Below, piece by piece: positions 24,401 through 32,386 of a DNA stretch of 64,000 nucleotides. Source of the stretch: Datnioides undecimradiatus (Eukaryota > Chordata > Actinopteri > Lobotiformes > Datnioididae); the NCBI GenBank assembly GCA_008933995.1, contig WARS01000013.1, positions 4,270,721-4,334,720 on the forward strand. Direction: 5' to 3'. Numbering within the stretch: the stretch's first letter is position 1; the number at the start of each line of letters is the position of its first letter. The translations under genes were made by a program, and so were the position numbers. Under the pieces are notes generated by a model. The model did no database searches. It had not been told where the DNA came from and saw only the letters and a list, made by a program, of their open reading frames with translations.

Positions 24401-25132
24401 AGATTTAAAACTAGCAGGAAAGTAGGAAAATCATTTATGGTGGCAGCACTCACCCAGCAACTTGAGTTAATATATGGGTATGGAAACAGAAAAAGCAGCC
24501 AAATAATAAAATAAAGACATATTAAAGGATGTTATAACTGGGATTCAATATAAATGTCAGACGCAGCTGCCAGAAAGATAACATATGCTCTCAACCTGTT
24601 ACTTTAATGGATAATATCCATCAAGTCTGACAGATCAGAGGTCTTCAGACAGCTGCCTCACAGCAGTGAGGATCCAGTCACTCAGCTGCTGCATGAACCT
24701 CAGTGATTCACATCAGAAATGATCTGAAAATATATCTGAGAATTATTTAGTCATAAAATGACTCAAGTTCACAAGACAGACTCGTCCCTATCCCACAAAG
24801 GAAGGGCTGTATGCTACACACACCACAACTGCAAGGGACTAAATGTTTATGATCTGACTTTGCACTTCATAGCTGAAGCGGTGCCTTCTGCACTGCTCAG
24901 CTTAAAGCACAGTGCACAAGCTAAAACTCGAACATCCTTCTGACCCAACTTCTGCTCAAACTCCTCACACACATCACACATACCTGGCTTTTTTCTTTTG
25001 GGAGGATGGCTTCACACGCCTGCTCCTTGTTGGGTTTTGGTTAGGATGGAGCCTGAAGCGGTTCAACCTGGTGCGTGGAAACTGCATGGTGGACTCAAAC
25101 CTGCTCACCACTACCTCCTCTCTGCCGCCCAT
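12226..25132 (-). CDS. arhgap40: RhoGAP protein of the ARHGAP18/28/40 family, 15 coding exons (gene-level entry)
   Basis: The product is a GTPase-activating protein for Rho-family GTPases; the best-studied relative, ARHGAP18, acts on RhoA/RhoC and affects actin and cell shape. Joining fifteen GT-AG exons gives 695 codons including the stop, with every exon phase matching. Approximate residues: 1-125 basic then polar N-terminus with an FWSEVETI motif; 126-198 a conserved block (AGLSNLISED, LLSTLTRTQA, RDVRDVF); 281-336 a family linker (DMKKVRQLALIDMTAL); about 337-542 the RhoGAP domain with arginine finger R383 (EGILRVPG), K422/R426 in LLKKFIRELP and MAPNLF at 500-505; 543-590 a basic region; 591-694 the C-terminal family block (LYEVGGNIGEHCLDPD, EWVIK). 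I prefer ARHGAP40 because the block that I recall ARHGAP18 and 28 sharing after the basic region (SKVSMAIQL-like) is replaced here. ARHGAP28 is the main alternative. Family membership is near certain; the paralogue and the N-terminal start are inferences. Confidence 0.9.
12436..12630. repeat. MITE-like teleost repeat, copy in the last intron
   Basis: It begins GGCTGCAACGGATGG, continues with TTATTTTCATTATCAATTAATC, and keeps further scattered matches to a short repeat I recognise as very common in teleosts (ends built from ACTAATCGATTAATC-type sequence and GTTGCAGC). The same family is seen at 24.1, 44.5, 53.0 and 61.5 kb. Recognised from memory, without a database check. Confidence 0.65.
12953..13008 (-). 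CDS. arhgap40: RhoGAP gene, coding exon 14 (56-nt exon)
   Basis: The acceptor is CTTTCAACAG and the donor ATTG|GTAAGT. With the two bases left by exon 13 it completes an Arg codon, then reads NGSVAYPDCALYEVGGNI, and leaves one G to complete the Gly at the start of exon 15. LYEVGGNIG is the hallmark of this family's C-terminus (LYEIGGNIG in relatives). Phase fits on both sides. Too short to be found as an open frame. Confidence 0.93.
13372..13523 (-). CDS. arhgap40: RhoGAP gene, coding exon 13
   Basis: The acceptor is TTGCCCCGCAG and the donor CGAAG|GTGTGA. It encodes LCRTVKIQAGDLVSGTMEY, then QLNINSRASDLLAQF, then FLRSPDNGKGKIR. The RASDLLAQF part corresponds to the family's xxDxLAxF segment. 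The stretch before it differs from the APxLSKVSMAIQL block that I recall ARHGAP18 and ARHGAP28 sharing. Length 152 nt, leaving two bases. Confidence 0.92.
13648..13791 (-). CDS. arhgap40: RhoGAP gene, coding exon 12
   Basis: The acceptor has a clean pyrimidine run (TTTTTCCTCCAG) and the donor is GAG|GTGAGC. It encodes 48 codons starting IPNFLMSQVRKLNENSNRR and ending KPDKNTSE, with RRIKNLLRKIH in the middle. It corresponds to the IPKFIVNQVRK...MKKLLKK segment that follows the GAP domain in relatives. Strongly basic. Confidence 0.95.
14108..14314 (-). CDS. arhgap40: RhoGAP gene, coding exon 11 (C-terminal half of the GAP domain)
   Basis: The acceptor is TGTCCTTCAG and the donor ACA|GTAAGA. 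It has 69 codons beginning ALLEFLSKVVSREKRNRMN, with WAVATIMAPNLFLHKA, then AEKAADVMRLLIRY and QDLLWT at the end. N489 and the PNL motif (502-504) match the conserved Asn-containing helix of RhoGAP domains, which takes part in GTPase contact. This is the most strongly conserved exon of the gene. Confidence 0.97.
14925..15420. repeat. Degenerate teleost short repeat (AAGTACTT...CCACCACTG type), intronic
   Basis: An AT-rich stretch containing TACTTAAAGTACTC, GAAATACTTAACTATAG, GTTTGAGTTAATGTA and the end TAGTCCACCACTG. This matches, with many mutations, a non-coding DNA-transposon-like repeat I know to be abundant in teleosts. Other copies lie at 37.74 and at 39.15/39.83 kb. A short ATAA tandem run (about 15245-15265) lies inside. 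Confidence 0.55.
15436..15488. repeat. (GT)n microsatellite just inside an intron
   Basis: About 53 bp of pure GT on the plus strand, hence (CA)n in the RhoGAP transcript. It starts about 17 nt after the splice donor of coding exon 10 (donor GT at 15505-15504). Confidence 0.97.
15506..15588 (-). CDS. arhgap40: RhoGAP gene, coding exon 10
   Basis: The acceptor is TCCTGCTTCAG and the donor AAG|GTACTA. It completes an Asp codon from exon 9, then reads ITELKQKLHMLNLLILLLP and EPNRNTLK. This is the LNLLVILLPDANRDTLK helix of relatives. It is 83 nt, not a multiple of three, so skipping it would shift the frame inside the GAP domain. Confidence 0.95.
16321..16480 (-). CDS. arhgap40: RhoGAP gene, coding exon 9
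   Basis: The acceptor is CTGTCCACAG and the donor AGAG|GTCAGT. It encodes LLQQNLETNFYSGQVSWDEV, then DAAALLKKFIRELPAPLL and TAEYLNTF. LLKxFxRELPxPL is the RhoGAP signature that follows the arginine finger; the Lys and Arg (residues 422 and 426) are the expected ones. Length 160 nt, leaving one base. Confidence 0.96.
17239..17316 (-). CDS. arhgap40: RhoGAP gene, coding exon 8 (arginine-finger exon)
   Basis: The acceptor lies at the end of a CT-rich tract (CTCTCTCTGCAG) and the donor is AAG|GTATTA. The 26 codons read LLSFLEKKGIDSEGILRVPG then SQSRIK. R383 in GILRVPG is the catalytic arginine finger that RhoGAPs insert into the GTPase active site. Its presence argues for an active GAP. Short and in phase 0 at both ends. 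Confidence 0.95.
17781..17872 (-). CDS. arhgap40: RhoGAP gene, coding exon 7 (start of the GAP domain)
   Basis: The acceptor is TTTCGCAG and the donor ACG|GTAAAG. It completes a Glu codon, then reads STLFGVPLATLLESDQK and IKPNIPTPLFLQT. FGVPLxxLLxxD and the IPxxxQ segment are the usual beginning of RhoGAP domains in this family. Length 92 nt. Confidence 0.95.
18398..18563 (-). CDS. arhgap40: RhoGAP gene, coding exon 6
   Basis: The acceptor is CTTCTCAG and the donor CCCAG|GTATGG. It encodes RVICPKCRLGVTRIQDLS, then DMKKVRQLALIDMTALCD and LLELEVKRHKTAKRKIP. This matches the TRIGDLxxxDMKKVxxLALIELTAL linker directly before the GAP domain in ARHGAP18. The CPKC motif near the start (residues 284-287) stands where ARHGAP18 has no cysteines. 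Confidence 0.95.
19826..19992 (-). CDS. arhgap40: RhoGAP gene, coding exon 5
   Basis: The acceptor is TGTGTCTAAG and the donor CCT|GTAAGC. After completing a Gly codon it reads CVSRSAMTPEHQRGAPKEEF, then FITDVAYCEQAVIFLKQAK and a basic end with EDGTLP. The EVSxxEQAL...LP segment of relatives lies in the same place. An in-frame stop just upstream of the acceptor marks the boundary. Length 167 nt. Confidence 0.9.
20644..20722 (-). CDS. arhgap40: RhoGAP gene, coding exon 4
   Basis: The acceptor is CTCTCTCGCCAG and the donor TCAG|GTAAGA. It reads TLLPESHHSEDHAQDSMAS then VAKTPLS, 26 codons plus one base. It has no recognisable domain; it falls in the poorly conserved spacer between the N-terminal block and the linker. 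It is supported by clean splice signals and by phase agreement with exons 3 and 5, not by similarity. Confidence 0.82.
21488..21708 (-). CDS. arhgap40: RhoGAP gene, coding exon 3
   Basis: The acceptor is TACATTCAG and the donor CAG|GTCAGG. It encodes EEQWLADAGLSNLISEDSED, then AVLLSTLTRTQAEAVQRRID and DVRDVFNSPITQ. The LSTLTRTQAxAVQ...DVRDIF block is diagnostic for ARHGAP18/28/40. It is 221 nt long and ends in phase 0. Confidence 0.96.
22077..22096. repeat. Short (CA)n microsatellite
   Basis: About 20 bp of CA in the intron between coding exons 2 and 3. Confidence 0.9.
22524..22747 (-). CDS. arhgap40: RhoGAP gene, coding exon 2
   Basis: The acceptor is GTCTGCACCAG at 22749-22748 and the donor CAGAAG|GTAAAT. 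It completes an Arg codon from exon 1, then reads NPSPTEMSVEPWASPQDQAA, with LDSFWSEVETITQGSGY further on. SFWSEVETI corresponds to the DFWREIESI/DYWIELENI motif of relatives. A Met at 22728 could serve as an alternative start, giving 638 residues, should exon 1 not be used. Confidence 0.9.
24060..24260. repeat. MITE-like teleost repeat, copy in intron 1-2
   Basis: Contains TTTAGTCTGTAAAATGTCAG, CTGGTTTTGTCTGATCAACAG and GACAATGATATAAAACAG, matching in order the middle of the same short teleost repeat seen at 12.44 and 53.0 kb. The ends are lost. Recognised from memory. Confidence 0.6.
24984..25132 (-). CDS. arhgap40: RhoGAP gene, coding exon 1 (probable start codon)
   Basis: From an ATG in good context (G at -3, G at +4) the frame reads MGGREEVVVSRFESTMQFPR, then TRLNRFRLHP and a very basic end before the donor GCCAG|GTATGT. 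It leaves two bases that join coding exon 2 in frame to make an Arg codon. An in-frame TAA lies 24 nt upstream of the ATG, so the frame cannot run much further 5'. No domain is recognised. Support is splice phase and start context only; the alternative start is M at 22728. Confidence 0.65.
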
Positions 25133-25362
25133 ATCCACAGTGCTAAAGGAATCCAGGAATTACAGCCCAGCACAAAACCTAGCTTTATCCAGTCCTGGTG
25201 GTTGGACACCATGTGAGAGCGATGTAAATCTGTCTGCTGCTCCAGTTTCTCTGTGCGCTCACAGGAAGTGAGGTTGGAAGACTTTACTGAAGCTTGAGGC
25301 TGTGTGGCTGCGTGTTTGTGAGCTGAGTTGAGCTGAAGCTGGAATGTAGGAGGGAGTGACAA
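25111..25362 (-). other. Upstream open frame overlapping the RhoGAP start codon
   Basis: In another frame, 83 codons run from an ATG at 25362 (internal ATG at 25212) to a TAG at 25113-25111. The frame passes over the main ATG at 25132 and stops 22 nt inside the coding sequence. No similarity is recognised. If the transcript leader contains either ATG, the frame could limit translation of the main protein. Confidence 0.4.
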
Positions 25363-28300
25363 CTCTCAGAACATCGACATATCATTCACACCTGTCCCCT
25401 CCCACGCCAGTCGCAAGTGACACGCCCTGCCTGCCTGCATGCCTGATGGCCATCAACTTCCTTTTCAATTGAAAAAAGAATGTTTGAATTCTTGAAACTA
25501 CAGGCACAATGACAGTCCATGTTCAAGGCCAGTAAGAGTCTGATGGGTCTAAACGATGAATCCTCTAGCCACATGATTGAATGCAACTTTAATGTTCACT
25601 CACACGTATGCTTCTGGCACTTTAGTGAAAGCTACGCAATTCTACTTGAAGCAATTAATCAGGGACTCTTTTTGAAAGGACAAGGCATGTTATCACCTCG
25701 TTTCTCTGCTGCTTCTGCAGGAGCTCAGAATTAAGTTAATCAAATGGATCAAAGGATGTTTTCCTCTTTCTCAAACTCTGTGGTTGAGTTTACATTGCAA
25801 ACAGGTAATCTCAAATCAAATAGCACATACCTGCGGTGTGCCAGCTATTGACGTGGTATGTTAAATCAAATCATGCCTTATATGTAGATAACAGCTACTT
25901 ATTGCAACACTCACAACCACCATCCTAGTTCGACCTCATACCTGAGCCCGACTCAACTGTCGACATTTGTGTCAGGTTGCCGAAAATGGAAATGAGGTAT
26001 GCGAATGAGCGCGAGGCACAGCAAGAGAAAGTGTACCAAGTTCCTCAAGTGCAACAGGTCTGTCAACATTGCGTGTGAGTAGCACTGTACCCCCACCCCA
26101 ACCTCTCAAACAAATCACTGGCTTATCACCAGTCACTGATTCTCTCTTGTCATGCTGATCACAGCCTATATATCTGCTGAGGAGGAGGCAAGCGGACAGA
26201 AAGTCAGAAAAACATTTAAGTAGCTTTGACACACTTTTGCTTCTCAAAAGTCTGCTAATGCATGAATTAGTCGTGTTTGTTTCAATGCTTGATGTGCAAA
26301 TTTTGTCAGTCTATGATAATTCAAATGAAACCTGCTGTTACTTCAACCACTGTACTTTGTCAAATGACTCCGCTTTTAGAAATATATCTGGAGGAAATGT
26401 TCAAACCTGTGTGCCAGACCTACAAAAACTCAGATCAGTTCCTAGTGACAGCGATCTTGCCATGGAGTTTCCACAGAGGACAGGTTATGAAGAAGAATGA
26501 AGAGATCTTTGAATCTCTCCATCACAGGCTTCTGTGTGTGTTTTGCCTCAGGAGGCCACATGTAAAAGCAGCATTGTTCTGTTTTTAAACTTGCTAACAA
26601 TAATTACCTCGCCTTCAAGTTATAAGGCTCAGCCGCAAAGCAAAACACGCGCTAAATGGAACTTTTGTAAATAGAGGTTTGAAAACAGGCACCACTGAAA
26701 ATGTCATGGTGTTTAGGATTGTTTCTTGTTGAATAGGCTTCAAACGAAAGCAGAGAATCAACAGGAAACCGTCCGCTTTGAGAGAAGAATGGTTAAAATG
26801 TCAAACTGTTGTTTTGCACTTGTGTTTATCACTGTGGGAACAAACATAAAGTAACCCCAACTAACAACGCTGGTCAAGGAATATAACAGTAATCCAGTTG
26901 AAAAAGCGGCAACAGTGTTTAATCCTCCTGGCTGGATGCCATTGCAAGCCTCTTAGACACTTTGCTTATACGGTCTAGAGAAAGTGTCACTTCTCAACCC
27001 CTGTGACAGCACCTGGGGGACAGCTATGATATTAAAAGTCCTAAACACAAAGAGGGAGAGAAGATTTTGAAAAACTAAACTAAACTAAGTCTGCAAAGTT
27101 CCAAAACCAAAACTAATAGAAGAAAAACAAAAACAAATGCTCTGCTCAGAACCCATAGTACCCCAGTTTAGACTAATCTTTGTAGAGTAGCTTAATCCAT
27201 ACATGAGCTTCAAGTCCCAGCAGCCCTTGAGTCCACAACAGAGGCCTGATCCTACCTGGCCTTGGCCCGTGCGATGGTTCTGCCTGAGAGCAGCAGCAGG
27301 GCCGCCGAGCCACTTCGCCCCCACGGCATCCTGCTGTTGTCCCCCTAAACTGCCGTGAGCTGTAGGAAACAGCAGCTGCCTGCCCCTGGCAAGCTGCTTC
27401 CTTGTAATCTCTTCAGCGCACAAACACATGAGAACAAGGATGGTCTCACTGTACTGGTAGGCACGTCACTACATCGCATCCTGGGGCAGGAAAGGAGCTC
27501 TGCCTGGAGAGGGTGGGGGGCAGGGAAGGAGAGGAGCTGAGTGGTTGAACAGCTGACCGGGGCTGGGACACAGACTGTCTGAATGGCTGGTTGGATGGAC
27601 GGCCGTGCTGCTGAATGGATCGGGCAGAGGACACAACGGCTGCATGCCTGATTGACTGCGAGCCCGCCTGGGTTGACTAACTGTTGGGATAAAGTTAAAA
27701 AGGGCCTTCATCATTTCCACCAGTGGGACAAAGAAATAGAAAACGTCTTTTGGATCTGTGACAACAGGCTCACATACTCATTTACTGACTGACTCAAAGT
27801 TTAACACAGGAATCTGTCATGTTCTCGTTCACTTGACCTCTGGTCCTTTGTCTTCGTGGTTTTCATCACTAACTGAGGGCTGTTATCCAATTTACTGTCA
27901 CTTATTTACAGCAGGATTGAATAGCAGCGAATAGCAGCTTGGTCTCAGGCAGAAACAGAAGCTGTTGAACTTTGCATCAGGCTGAGAAGAATGAGGAACA
28001 CAAGGAGAGCAGGGCGGGCACCAGCAACCTACTATTAAACCTGTGCACCCAGATACATCTGCTGGACGTGACCTGGTTTCAGATGGTTTAAGACCGAAAT
28101 AGAGGTCTGATGCTAACATGAACCCTCAAGGTAACACAGATGTGACTTTTAAGGGGGTACTTTTACACCCACGATGACAGATGCAGGTGAGGTCATCATC
28201 TCCTGTAGCCCTCTTTGTGAAATTTGGTGTCCTGTATCTGAATTTCAGTTGTGTTGGTGTATAAGTGGTTACTTGGTACTGAACTGAGCTAAGACAGATG

Positions 28301-31300
28301 TTAGGTTTATTACGACATCATTATTTCAATGAGATTTACTATATTTGTCTCATTAGGGGAGAGCTTGGAGAGCTCAACACTAAGGATTGGACTCTGTACC
28401 AAAGCAGCGTGAGTGAGTTTAAGATTATCCGAAATCTTTACAGTGTTTCTAGGAACATGTGTGACTTTACCAGTGATATAACTCATAATCTGAAATTTTA
28501 AGACGGTGTTGAGAGAAAAATGTTTTCAAAATCATCATGCCATGTGTTCAGTAAAGAAAACACCGCCCTCATTTGTCTGATGTCAAAGAAAATATAGAAA
28601 TAGACGAGAAAGAGTTTGTTTAATCGAAATGAAGAACAGGTTTCTACTGATCAATGATGAATTCTCACTGTGGGTGTGTTCATGAAGTCCATAAAAACTA
28701 GGCTGCGCAGGGATGTGGATGAGGGTGGCCTGCTTTGTTGACATATGTGCTTGTCACCAATGGCGTGATCTTAAACAACAAAGAGGACCTCAAGCAGCAA
28801 CTTGTGGGCAGAAAATAATATATTCCAGTTGATTTCATCTTGCAATTTTACTTTTAACAAAGAGTCCCACTAAAATGTAAATCTCCTATGTGGCTACCAG
28901 TCACTGTGTAAGTGAATCTAATCAGATACTACAACAGTATAGGTTCTCTCCACAATATTGCTCAGTCATGCAGTAAATAACTAGTAAATTAAATATTGAA
29001 TCAATGACCATTCTCCTGTAGCAAGGCTTAAATCATATGATACCCCTCTCTGTTGTTCGGTGTAAGAGGTCTGCTGGCATTGGTGCAGTGTGTGCTGCTG
29101 CTGTCTCAGCTCTCTGGCAGTTTGTCTGGACACTTCTTCCACTCAATTTGTCTGTAACCTGATCAACACAGATTAGGGAGACCACAGGGATCCCTCTTGG
29201 AATTGCACCCTCCTCGCCTGCTGTCTCACTACTCACAACTTGCTCCAGCAGAACCACCACAGCTCTCCTCTAACTGCTATAGCCTGTCCTTCCTAACAGG
29301 TTTCTTCCCTTTCTCCTGAATCATCTCTCTGACTGTCACTCCTGCAAAACCAAGCCCTTTGTTGCCTTCTCTGTCAATCCTCCTTGGCTTCACAGGTATG
29401 CCTGGAGGAAAGGGAGAGTGGAGAACGTGATGGCATGTCTCCGTGTGACCCTGCAGATGGCATGTGACAGCCAGCTTAGCCTCATGCCCTGCTCATCCAC
29501 CTCTTGGCAAGCAGAGCACAGAGCCTGTGTGGAGTGATGGGGAGGGGAGGGGAGGACAGGAAGGGGAAGCTGAGCAGAATACAGGAGAGAGAAAAATAAC
29601 AAAAAGAGAAAAGAGCGAAGATGATGACAGAGGATGTTAACACTGGAGAGAAGACTGCATGAGAGGAACGAAGGTGTAAGTGGAGTGGAGGAAATGTAGG
29701 CTATGCTGTCTGTATTTTTTGGCAAATGTGAAAAACTGTCTTCCAAAGGAATTTGCTAGCTGTTTGAAATGTGAAATCAGGGAGAAAAGAGAGAAAATGT
29801 GGCCCAAGCTAAGGCGGACTCATCAACACCTCCAGATGGTCTGACTAACACGCAAATGGTGACAAAATGATGCGGCTTGTCACTCATACCGACAACCCAC
29901 ACGCACAATTCAGAAGTTGGTTTCATGCCAGCGCTCTGTACATGCTCACATGTATACAGACTCCCAAGCACGCAGAAAAAAAAAAGGTGAAGTCACTGTG
30001 TCATCAAACGCTGACGTTGATGCTGACAGCTGATGGAAGTTCGCTTTCAGTCCAATGACCACAGCAAACCAGTCGAAATGAGGTAAAGTGCAAATCTGTA
30101 CTGATGAATTTAGTGATGAGCAAAAAAGATTTTTGTGCAATGAAAAAAAAAAAACAAGTCATGCATCATTTTATACGTACACAGGACTGGCCTGTAGAGA
30201 CTGTAATCCTGCATCAGGCCCACAGCGATGAGGGTGTTTCCGCTCATCGTTATTTATGGCTGTAAAGTTTGGCACATTAGTTCATCTGGGCGAACTTGTT
30301 CTGAAAGATGGGAAGTGAGTATGAGAGGGTTTTAATTATCTGGTCGCATAAACATACTGATGTATTATTCGAAATATGTGCCCACACAAGGCTCAGAAAG
30401 AAAATGAAAGCAAAATAAACAACAACACATTCAGCTTATTTATCTGTCTGAAGGCTACCCCGTCACTTTGTGTAACAAATGCTCTTATTGCATGATTTTA
30501 TCCTGAAGCAGGGAAATCTGTAAATTGCAACCTCATTAGCTCATTCGGGACTGTGGTAAGTTTTAATTTAATTGAAATACAATAACATTCAGCAAAGTGC
30601 TCAGCATTAAATAGTAGCACCAACTGTTGACTGCCACACGGTAAGCATGGATCCAGCTTCTGTATTTCAGACTAGTTTAAAAGACTAGGGCGTATGGCGA
30701 GTTGAGAAAGATCAAGCATACTTTTAGTCTAATGGCAGAACTCATATTCTCTGAAAAGACAATGTGACACGTGACTGTGAGGTCCCTGCTCTCTCCCTAC
30801 CACCAAGCCCTCACGCAGTACATCACTGTCACACCTTAGTTGACATATTAAGTACCTTGTAATTTTTTATTACTTACTGTCAACAGCCAATAAAACCAGC
30901 AGTGAGTGCGTTCTCTCCAGAAGAGCGAGCTGACCTAAATTTGAAACCCTACACATGCATGATCATAGCAGCCACGATAAATGATTGAAACATGATCTAT
31001 AGCGTGTAACCATATCTGTCCTGGTGATAAGGTTAAACTGACTTCCTTAACCATATCTCTTTCACCACTTCACAACACACTGTCTGTCCACTCTAAACTC
31101 TCTAATGGCAGCAGCAACATCAGTGAGACGGACATCACAGTTTAGCTATTTTATATTTCATTACATGTTTGGCATTACTCTATGTATGTCTGAATCTGAA
31201 AGCTCACGGATTCTATATTGTGTCAACAAAAACAAACAGGATGTGCTCTTGTAAAGTCAGTCAGCACAGCTGTCTACCTGGGCCACGGAGGGCTTAAGCT

Positions 31301-32174
31301 ACTAGCAATGAAAGCTGGAATACCCTCTCCCCTGTCGCCATATGGCGCAAAAGTGGATTAGAAGAACAGTGGTACTTTGCACTGACTCTTACCATTTGAA
31401 AGCACACATCCTTTGCCCTGGCTCTTAAGGTATTATATTATCGTTCTGTACGTTATCTAAAACAATCCTATTGGCAATGTGTTCTCCTAAATGTAAATTA
31501 CTAAAAGTGAGCCAGGTTAAATCAAAACCAATCAGGCAAATCAGGAGCCTCCTCACACAGCCAGACTGCAGCAAACTTTCAAAATGTGATTCATTTTAAA
31601 AGATTCTATGCTAACTGTAAGAAATCCAAATGCAGAAGGTGTACAAGATAAAACATGCTTTCTGGGTAACAACTCTTATAAAGTGATTTTAAAGGGATCC
31701 TTAACAAAATTCTCTGTTTTTTTGTTTTTTGGTTTTTTTAAACGCTGCAATATCAGTGTGGGCCTCAAAAAGCCAGCATTGCTCGGTACAGTTGTGAGGA
31801 GTGTTATAACAGTCCCACAATTTTAATACCACAGCATATAAACTGCAATGAAACATACAGAAACGTTTTCAGGTGTATCTTTTGCTGAACACAGCGGCGC
31901 GTGCATGCAGGGGGGAAAAAACCGTCCATAGCAACAGGTCCTGATACCCTAGCAACCAGAAACGCTTTCCGAGCGGAGGAGAGGAAAACAAAGGCTAACG
32001 ACAAAATTTCACACACAACTTAAATGCTGAGTCTCTGTTTCTGACACACACTGCTTCTTGTGCAAGTTTCCATCAGTGATTTTGATTAGAAAATTCATTT
32101 TTTTTAGAAATTGTAAAAGGTTTTGCTAGCTTATCTAAAACAAAGACATCCTCAAACCGAACCGGTTTACTTAC
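25133..32174 (-). other. Probable first intron and 5' leader of the RhoGAP gene
   Basis: About 7 kb between the first coding exon and the likely untranslated first exon. No family exon or other recognisable coding exon was seen. The sequence immediately upstream of the start codon (about 25133-25260) is probably 5' UTR; possible acceptors are ATTCCTTTAG close to the ATG and GCGCACAG further up. A GC-richer patch at 27.2-27.7 kb has open frames but no splice-supported exon. Confidence 0.5.
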
Positions 32175-32378
32175 TTGGGAAGACACCGTCGACAGCCCCG
32201 GTGTGAGAAGCCTCGACTGAACGCGAAAGCACGAGTTTTCCATGTAGCGCAGCAGTGATGAGTCTTGCTGTGAACGGTGACAACAAACAGATGGCAGGAG
32301 GGAAGCTAGCCCTGCCAGGAGAGATGACATGAGAGAGGCTGCTCTCCTCCGCTAAACGCGTTATCCTCACCTTGCGCC
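32175..32378 (-). other. Probable untranslated first exon of the RhoGAP gene
   Basis: A minus-strand donor TCCCAA|GTAAGT lies at 32174. The sequence above it is GC-richer with scattered CpGs. A second strong donor, GCAAG|GTGAGG, occurs at 32370 and could define a shorter first exon. Spliced to the region before 25132 neither would extend the main reading frame, so I read this as leader sequence. The transcription start is not defined by the sequence. Confidence 0.45.
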
Positions 32379-32386
32379 TGACGTCA
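32379..32386 (-). promoter_or_regulatory. CRE palindrome TGACGTCA in the probable promoter
   Basis: A perfect full-length cAMP response element, the binding site of CREB/ATF factors, lies in a CpG-containing stretch (about 31.9-32.5 kb) at the upstream edge of the probable first exon. Position and sequence are seen; regulatory use is inferred. Confidence 0.45.

Noticed and set aside
27085-27720. GC-rich patch with minus-strand frames, a possible alternative exon of the RhoGAP gene
   Set aside because: No phase-compatible splice pair and no family motif; composition alone explains the frames.
29033-29400. Possible coding exon ending at CTTCACAG|GTATGC
   Set aside because: The frame on the plus strand is broken by stops, and the minus-strand frame has no recognisable protein.
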